Shown here: positions 58,370-64,000 of the stretch, piece after piece | Layout of the letters: each line of letters opens with the position of its first letter | How positions within the stretch are numbered: position 1 is the first letter of the stretch | Assembly: GCA_020851795.1 (NCBI GenBank) | Contig: JADZCA010000040.1 | Location: 1 to 64,000, forward strand | Origin: Planctomycetota bacterium | GTDB lineage: Bacteria; Planctomycetota; PLA2; JAEUHO01 | DNA: 64,000 nucleotides | Direction of reading: 5' to 3' | Notes under the pieces: model-generated | The model's database searches: none | What the model was told of the DNA's origin: nothing | Seen by the model: only the letters and a program-made list of their open reading frames with translations | Translations under genes and position numbers: made by a program

Positions 58370-58560
58370 CGAGACCTCCGGGGGGACCCGCACGACCGCC
58401 GACGGGTCGGGAGGATAGCCGCCCGACGGGGGCGCCGGACGGAGGGACGGACCGCGACGGCGGGCGTTCGAGCCGCCGCGCGTCTTTGCGTGACCCCCAC
58501 ACGGCCCCAGGCGTGTCCTTCCGGTCGGCGTGCACAACGTCCCGACCGGAGTGCCCCCCG

Positions 58561-61044
58561 ATGCGTGCCTCTCGTGCCTGCGTCCTCGGCGTCCTCACGC
58601 TCGTGTCCCTCTGCCGATGCGGAGGGGGCGGCGGAGGTGGCCTCCCCGCCCGCGACGACCTCGTGTCGATCGCGCCGCCCGCGCTGCCCGTGGCGCGCAC
58701 CGGCGCCGCCTACCTCGCGACGATCTCCGCCACGGGGCCGAACCCGCCGTTGACGTGGCGGCGCACCGGCGGACGCCTCCCTCCCGGCTGCGTCCTCGAC
58801 GGCGAGAACGGCGAGCTCCGCGGCTGGCCGCGGGAGGTCGGGGTGTTCCGGTTCGAGGTCGAGGTCCGCGACGGCACCGACCCGGTGGGCGCGGACCGCG
58901 ACGTCGTCTACGCGGCCGCGCGACGGACGTACGACGTGAAGGTCGAGCGAGGCCCGCTGGCGGTGCTGCCCCTCCCGATGGCGACGGCGCAGTTCAACGC
59001 GCCCTATGCCCACCGGTTCGAGGCGGCCGGAGGCACGGGCCCGTACCGCTTCGACCTCGCCGACGCCGCCCCTCCCGCCGGGCTCTCGCTCGCCACCGAC
59101 GGCACCCTCGCGGGCGTCGTGGGCGCGGCGGCGGGCTCGCACGTCGTGACCGTGCGCGCGACGGACGCGCTCGGCGCGACCGCCGAGGCCCCCTTCGCGT
59201 TCGACGTGGTCGTCGTCCCGCTCGTGATCGAGACCGTCTCCCTAGGCGACGCGGCGCTCGGCTTCCCCTACGACCGCACCCCGCAGGTCAAGCCCCGGGG
59301 CGGTGGCCCGCCGTACGCGTGGAGCGTGCTGCCCTCCCCCGCCGCGCTCCCGCCGGGCCTGTCGTTCTCCCCCGAGTCCGGGCGCGTCGCCGGCACGCCC
59401 ACGGTCGTCGGCAGCTATCCGTTCACGCTCCGGGTCGTGGACGCCGCCTCGCAGGCGGCCACGCGCGCGATGACCGTGGTCGTGCGGCCCGGGCCCGTGC
59501 TCGACGCGGTCGTGCCGGGGACGTTGCCGCGCACGGGCGGTGCGGTGGAGCTCCGCGGCGACGGCTTCCAGCCCGGGATGACCGTCGCGTTCGGCGTCGC
59601 GCCGCCGGTGCCCACGACGTACGTGTCGCCGACGCGCGCGACCGCGACGCCGCCGCTGACGCCCACGCAGTCCGGCCCCGTCGCGGTGCGCGTCACGAAC
59701 CCCGACGGGGGCTCGCACGAGCGGCCGACGGCGTTCCGCTTCCCTCTCGCCGACGTCGCGTTCACCTACGCGGGGGTCGTCGGCAGTCCCGGGTCGCTCG
59801 GCAGCAGTCGCGGCATCGCGGTCGGGGACCTCGATGCCGACGGCCTCGACGACGTGGTCCAGGTCTGGTCCGTGGGCATCCAGATGATCCGCCCGGTCGG
59901 GCCCGTGTTCGCGGGGACGTGGACGGCGGCCAACGTCCGGACCAGCGGATCGTTCAACGACGTCAAGCTCGCCGACGTGGACGCCGACGGCGACCTCGAC
60001 CTCGTCACCATCCGCTCGTCGTCCACCGAGACGATCGAGGTCTACAAGAACGACGGCCACGGCCTGTTCCCCGCGACGGCGTCGGCGACGACGACGTACC
60101 CCAAGCCGTCCACCCACTACCCGAGCTCGCTCGCCGTCGGGGACGTGGACGACGACGGCGTGCCCGACGTCGCGATCACGTCGGGCAGCGGCGGCCAGGG
60201 CACGCTCGTCGTCCTGCGGGGGCTCGGCGACGGCCGGTTCGCGCTCGTCGCCAACGTGACGGGCGGGATCCACGACGGCACCCACGGGTGCTTCGGGCCG
60301 AACATGGTCGTGCTCGCCGACCTCGACGGCAACGGGCGCGACGACTACGTCGTGGTGGACGCGTTCCCCTCGGCCTGCGCCGTGGGGCAGGCGTGCCCCA
60401 CCACGGACGGCGTGGCGGACGCGTACCCCGGCGACGACCGGATCGTCGCGTGGGTCGCCCGCGCGACCGTCGGCGGTGCCCCCGGGCTCTGGGCGCCCGC
60501 CCGCGTCTCGGGCGCATTCGGTCGCCTCGACGGCGACAACCTCGGCGTCGTGCTCTACGACCACGACGGCGACGGCCGCCGCGACCTCGCCGTGTGCGGG
60601 GGCTTCCGCGACCAGCGCGGGATGGGCGTCGCGTTCCTCAGCGGCGCCGGCGACGGCTCCTTCGTCGAGCGGTTCGTTCGCTCGACGGCCTACAACCGCC
60701 GCTACGGAGCCGCGCTCGACGCGAACCTCGACGGCTTCGACGACCTCGTCGTCGTGGGCGGCGACGGTCGCGCAGGGAGCTTCGCCGCCTCCGGGTATTC
60801 GATCGCCGAGCTCTACCTCGGCGGGATGGGCAGCGTCCCGGTGCGGGCGTGGACGTCGGGCCCCGAGTCGAGCGGGTCCGTCCCCGACGCGAACCCGGGC
60901 CGCGTGGCGGTCGGCGACTTCGACGGCGACGGGCTCCTCGACTTCGCCGTGGACCAGTCGTTCCACACGAAGGAGCGGTACGGCAACGACCAGGACGACG
61001 GCGTCGTCGAGGGGGTGGCGATCTACCTCAACCGGAGCCGCTGA
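58561..61044 (+). CDS. Secreted protein with putative Ig, IPT/TIG and FG-GAP/VCBS repeats
   Basis: Signal peptide/lipobox LTLVSLCRCGGG; PPGLSFSPESGRVAGTPTVVGSYPFTLRVVD; GDLDADGLDDVV, DVDADGDLDLVT, GDVDDDGVPDVAI, GDFDGDGLLDFAV. Confidence 0.88.
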   Translation: MRASRACVLGVLTLVSLCRCGGGGGGGLPARDDLVSIAPPALPVARTGAAYLATISATGPNPPLTWRRTGGRLPPGCVLDGENGELRGWPREVGVFRFEVEVRDGTDPVGADRDVVYAAARRTYDVKVERGPLAVLPLPMATAQFNAPYAHRFEAAGGTGPYRFDLADAAPPAGLSLATDGTLAGVVGAAAGSHVVTVRATDALGATAEAPFAFDVVVVPLVIETVSLGDAALGFPYDRTPQVKPRGGGPPYAWSVLPSPAALPPGLSFSPESGRVAGTPTVVGSYPFTLRVVDAASQAATRAMTVVVRPGPVLDAVVPGTLPRTGGAVELRGDGFQPGMTVAFGVAPPVPTTYVSPTRATATPPLTPTQSGPVAVRVTNPDGGSHERPTAFRFPLADVAFTYAGVVGSPGSLGSSRGIAVGDLDADGLDDVVQVWSVGIQMIRPVGPVFAGTWTAANVRTSGSFNDVKLADVDADGDLDLVTIRSSSTETIEVYKNDGHGLFPATASATTTYPKPSTHYPSSLAVGDVDDDGVPDVAITSGSGGQGTLVVLRGLGDGRFALVANVTGGIHDGTHGCFGPNMVVLADLDGNGRDDYVVVDAFPSACAVGQACPTTDGVADAYPGDDRIVAWVARATVGGAPGLWAPARVSGAFGRLDGDNLGVVLYDHDGDGRRDLAVCGGFRDQRGMGVAFLSGAGDGSFVERFVRSTAYNRRYGAALDANLDGFDDLVVVGGDGRAGSFAASGYSIAELYLGGMGSVPVRAWTSGPESSGSVPDANPGRVAVGDFDGDGLLDFAVDQSFHTKERYGNDQDDGVVEGVAIYLNRSR

Positions 61045-61109
61045 ACCGGGCCGCGCGCCCCGCCGCGCTCCGCCCCGGCGGCCCGTCGCCCCCCGAAGGC
61101 CGCCGCACG

Positions 61110-61155
61110 CACGAACCGGCGAGGCCGGTGCTGCGTCTTTCGTGATTTCGACGGG
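61110..61155 (+). repeat. Second copy of the hairpin motif first seen at 19568-19600
   Basis: CACGAACCGGCGAGGCCGGTGCTGCGTCTTTCG, 27/33 identical to 19568-19600; tail CGTCTTTCGTGATTTCGACGGG, 20/22 identical to 19766-19787. Confidence 0.7.
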
Positions 61156-61180
61156 GTCGCGCCGCGCAGAATGCGGGGCC

Positions 61181-62926
61181 GTGCCCGACGCCGCCCCCCC
61201 CACGTCGCCCGCGTCGCTCTCCCGGGCGCTCCGCGCGGCCCGCGGGCACCGCGGCGCGCTCGTCGGCCTGCTGCTCGTCTCGCTCCTCGCCACGCCGCTC
61301 GCGCTCGCGCTGCCGGTGCCGGTCGCGCTCGTCCTCGACCAGGTCGCGGGCGGTCAGCCGCTCCCGCCGTTCCTCGCGGCGCTGGTCCCCGACGCGGTCG
61401 TGCGGGCCCCCGACGGGCTGCTCTGGCTTGCGGTGATCCTGCTGGTCGCCGTCGCGGTCCTCCTCCAGCTCCAGGTGCTGGCCACGTGGACGCTCGAGAC
61501 GTGGCTGGGCGACCGCATGACGCTCTCGTTGCGGGCGCGCGTGTTCCGCCACCTGCAGCGCCTCTCGTTCGCGTGGCACGACACGAAGGGGAGTGCGGAG
61601 GCCGTCTACCGGGTCCAGAGCGACTGCCCTGCGCTGCAGAACGTCCTCGTGCACGCGTTGGTGCCGATCGCGGCAGCGACGGCCAAGCTCGTCGTGGTCG
61701 TCGTCGTCGCGGCGACGATCGACGTCGGGCTCACGCTCGTCGCGCTCGCCGCGGCCCCCGTGCTCCTCGCGGTGCTCGCGGCGTACCGCCGCCGCCTGCG
61801 GTCGGAGTGGCGCGAGGTGAAGGAGCGCGAGCGCGCGGCGATGGCCGTCGTCACCGAGACGCTGGGCGCGCTGCGGGTGGTGAAGGCCTTCGGGCAGGAG
61901 GAGCGCGAGCACGACCGCTACGTCGCCCGCGGGGACGCGAGCGTGCGGGCGGAGATGCGCGCGGTGCGCGTCGAGAGCACGCTGTGGCTGCTGGTCGGCG
62001 TCGTCCTCGCGGTGGGCACCGCGACGGTGCTCTGGGTCGGCGCCCGCCACGTGGCGGCGGGCACGCTGACGACCGGGCGCCTGATCCAGGTGATGGCCTA
62101 CCTCTCGCAGCTCTACGACCCGCTCAAGACGATGGGGAGCCGCGCCGCGGGCGTGCAGCGCGGCCTCGCGTCGCTCGACCGGGTGTTCGCGCTCCTCGAC
62201 ACCGCGGTGGACGTCACCGACCGTCCCGACGCGCAGCCCCTGCGCCGCGCCCGGGGCGAGGTCGTGCTCGAGCACGTCGCGTTCTCCTACCCCGGCGGGC
62301 GCACCGTCCTCGAGGACGCCACGGTCCGGGTCGAGGCGGGACGCCGCGTGGGGATCACGGGCCCGAGCGGGTCGGGGAAGTCCACGCTGCTCGGGCTCCT
62401 GACGCGCTTCGTGGACCCGACGGCGGGACGGGTGCTGCTCGACGGCACCGACCTGCGCGACTACCGGCTCGCCGACCTGCGGGCGCAGTTCGCGATCGTG
62501 CTCCAGGAGCCGGTGCTCTTCTCGACGACGGTGCGCGAGAACATCGCGTACGGCCGGCCCGACGCGCGTGCCGCCGAGATCGAGGCGGCGGCGGTCGCCG
62601 CGGGCGCGCACGACTTCGTCCTGCGCCTGCCGCAGGGCTACGACACGGTGGTCGGGGAGCGCGGCCTGTCGCTCTCCGGCGGCGAGCGCCAACGGCTCTC
62701 GCTCGCGCGCGCGTTCCTGCGCGACGCGCCGATCCTGCTGCTCGACGAGCCGACGAGCGCGCTCGACGCGCGCACGGAGGCGGGCGTGATGGAGGCGGTC
62801 GAGCGCCTGATGGCGGGCCGGACGACGTTCGTCGTCGCGCACCGCGTCTCGACGCTGGACGGCTGCGACCTCCGCCTGCGCGTCGAGGGCGGCCGCCTCC
62901 ACCTCGAGCCCGCGACGGGCGCGTGA
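61181..62926 (+). CDS. ABC transporter, fused permease and ATP-binding domains (MsbA-like exporter)
   Basis: Six-TM region, GPSGSGKSTLLGLL Walker A, LSLSGGERQRLSLARAFLRDAPILLLDEPTSALD; GTG start. Confidence 0.92.
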   Translation: MPDAAPPTSPASLSRALRAARGHRGALVGLLLVSLLATPLALALPVPVALVLDQVAGGQPLPPFLAALVPDAVVRAPDGLLWLAVILLVAVAVLLQLQVLATWTLETWLGDRMTLSLRARVFRHLQRLSFAWHDTKGSAEAVYRVQSDCPALQNVLVHALVPIAAATAKLVVVVVVAATIDVGLTLVALAAAPVLLAVLAAYRRRLRSEWREVKERERAAMAVVTETLGALRVVKAFGQEEREHDRYVARGDASVRAEMRAVRVESTLWLLVGVVLAVGTATVLWVGARHVAAGTLTTGRLIQVMAYLSQLYDPLKTMGSRAAGVQRGLASLDRVFALLDTAVDVTDRPDAQPLRRARGEVVLEHVAFSYPGGRTVLEDATVRVEAGRRVGITGPSGSGKSTLLGLLTRFVDPTAGRVLLDGTDLRDYRLADLRAQFAIVLQEPVLFSTTVRENIAYGRPDARAAEIEAAAVAAGAHDFVLRLPQGYDTVVGERGLSLSGGERQRLSLARAFLRDAPILLLDEPTSALDARTEAGVMEAVERLMAGRTTFVVAHRVSTLDGCDLRLRVEGGRLHLEPATGA

Positions 62927-63072
62927 GCTCGGGGCCGCTCGCGATCGGCTTCCCCGGCACGGCTCGGAAGCTTCAGCCCGCGTACGGCCTCTCGCCGGAG
63001 CCAGAAACCCACGCGCGCCGCAGAACTGCATTCAAGGGCAGGCTCGGAGACATCGGACAGCCGCGAACGCGG

Positions 63073-63972
63073 CTACCGCAGGACCCGAGAGAGCTGGGCG
63101 ATGACTCGGGCCCGCAGCGAAGCCACCCGGACAGAGTGCGGAGCGACGGCGCTGGCCCAATCGCAAAACAGCAGGGCGTGTTCGCGGTGGCCACTCCGGA
63201 GAGCACCGATCGACGCCCCCACGAGAGCTCCGACGTCCGAAGCCGACATCGCGCTCGCCTCTCGGATGAGATCGTGCACGCGAGCCCAGTCGGCCACTCG
63301 AGCCGCCAGCTCCGCGCGAACCTCGAGGATCCGGAGACTCGCCCCACGGTCGAGGCCCGGAGCCGACGAAGCGGCATCCAACGTCGCAGCCGCGCCTGCG
63401 GCATTCCCCACGAGAACCTCTGCCTCCGCCAGTGAAGCGAGGTCCCGGGGCTGGGTCAGGTGCTCTCGCTCGGGGAGCGCGGGCGCAACGAGCAGGCCTG
63501 CTCCCGCAGACTCTGCGCGTCGGAGTCGCACCACCAAGACCCCGAGCCTTGCTGGCACCTTGCTGACCGAGCTCGCGGCTCGAAGGTAGCTCGCCTCCGC
63601 GGACGCGTCGTCGCCCAGCTCGTGCTGAAGCTCGCCCAAGATCCGATGCATCTCGCTCGTCAACCCACCGGACGGCAACAACTGCTCCATGAAAACGAGA
63701 CGTCTCGTCTCCGACTCGCCAAGACACCGACCGATCGAGAGCTCGAGCCACATAGCCGGCACAACGACACTCTCCTCCTCGAGACACGCGCGAGCAGCGG
63801 CATGAGCGTCGGATCGCGCGCGACTCAGTTCGCCTCGCCGCAACCGAAGACGAGCCCGCAACAGAAGCGCTTGGGGGTGACCAATCGACGAGGCGAGGCA
63901 CCTCTCCACCAGGTCCTCGCACTCTCCCCAACGACCCGACCTCCACGCCTCGGCTGCATCTCGGAGCAGCAT
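63073..63972 (-). CDS. TPR-like helical repeat protein, probably truncated by the window edge
   Basis: SGRWGECEDLVERCLASSIGHPQALLLRARLRLRRGELSRARSDAHAAARACL; frame stays open upstream of the listed ATG to the window end. Confidence 0.65.
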   Translation of the reverse strand: MLLRDAAEAWRSGRWGECEDLVERCLASSIGHPQALLLRARLRLRRGELSRARSDAHAAARACLEEESVVVPAMWLELSIGRCLGESETRRLVFMEQLLPSGGLTSEMHRILGELQHELGDDASAEASYLRAASSVSKVPARLGVLVVRLRRAESAGAGLLVAPALPEREHLTQPRDLASLAEAEVLVGNAAGAAATLDAASSAPGLDRGASLRILEVRAELAARVADWARVHDLIREASAMSASDVGALVGASIGALRSGHREHALLFCDWASAVAPHSVRVASLRARVIAQLSRVLR

Positions 63973-64000
63973 CGACTCGTGGGAGCCGGGATCGCCCGAG

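Noticed and set aside
58462-58496. Possible third copy of the CCGRC-GAG-GYCGG / GCGTCTT motif (GAGCCGCCGCGCGTCTTTGCGTGA)
   Set aside because: Shares only the GCGTCTT-like tail; the diagnostic hairpin is absent

Overview
This 64 kb window is a very GC-rich, gene-dense bacterial chromosome segment. Gene content (dcw cluster with no visible ftsA/ftsZ, NrdR next to a reductase-like protein, pilus ATPase set, FG-GAP/Ig surface proteins) suggests a Planctomycetota-like organism, but that placement is inference. Landmarks: a near-complete minus-strand mur/fts (dcw) cluster (mraZ-rsmH-ftsL-ftsI-murE-murF-mraY-ftsW-murG-murC-murB-[Ig-like protein]-ftsQ-like, ~38.0-54.2 kb); rplM-rpsI; smc; nrdR plus a cysteine-free NrdD-like protein; yidC; radC; two GspE/PilB-type ATPases with PilT and PilC; ppdK; MoxR; rlmN; an SRP RNA; and tRNA-Tyr, tRNA-Thr and tRNA-Ser. 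I saw no CRISPR array, prophage, transposase or recognisable defence island. The strongest unusual signals are: (1) an ATP-cone/NrdD-like protein translationally coupled to NrdR that contains no cysteine, so it is probably a catalytically dead paralogue; (2) MraY with a LysM-like insertion in the TM4-TM5 (periplasmic) loop; (3) a 33-nt hairpin motif present twice, 41 kb apart, with a compensatory base-pair change; (4) a 197-bp tandem structured repeat 3' of smc; (5) a dcw cluster that ends without ftsA/ftsZ. All calls come from reading the sequence; no database search or folding program was run.
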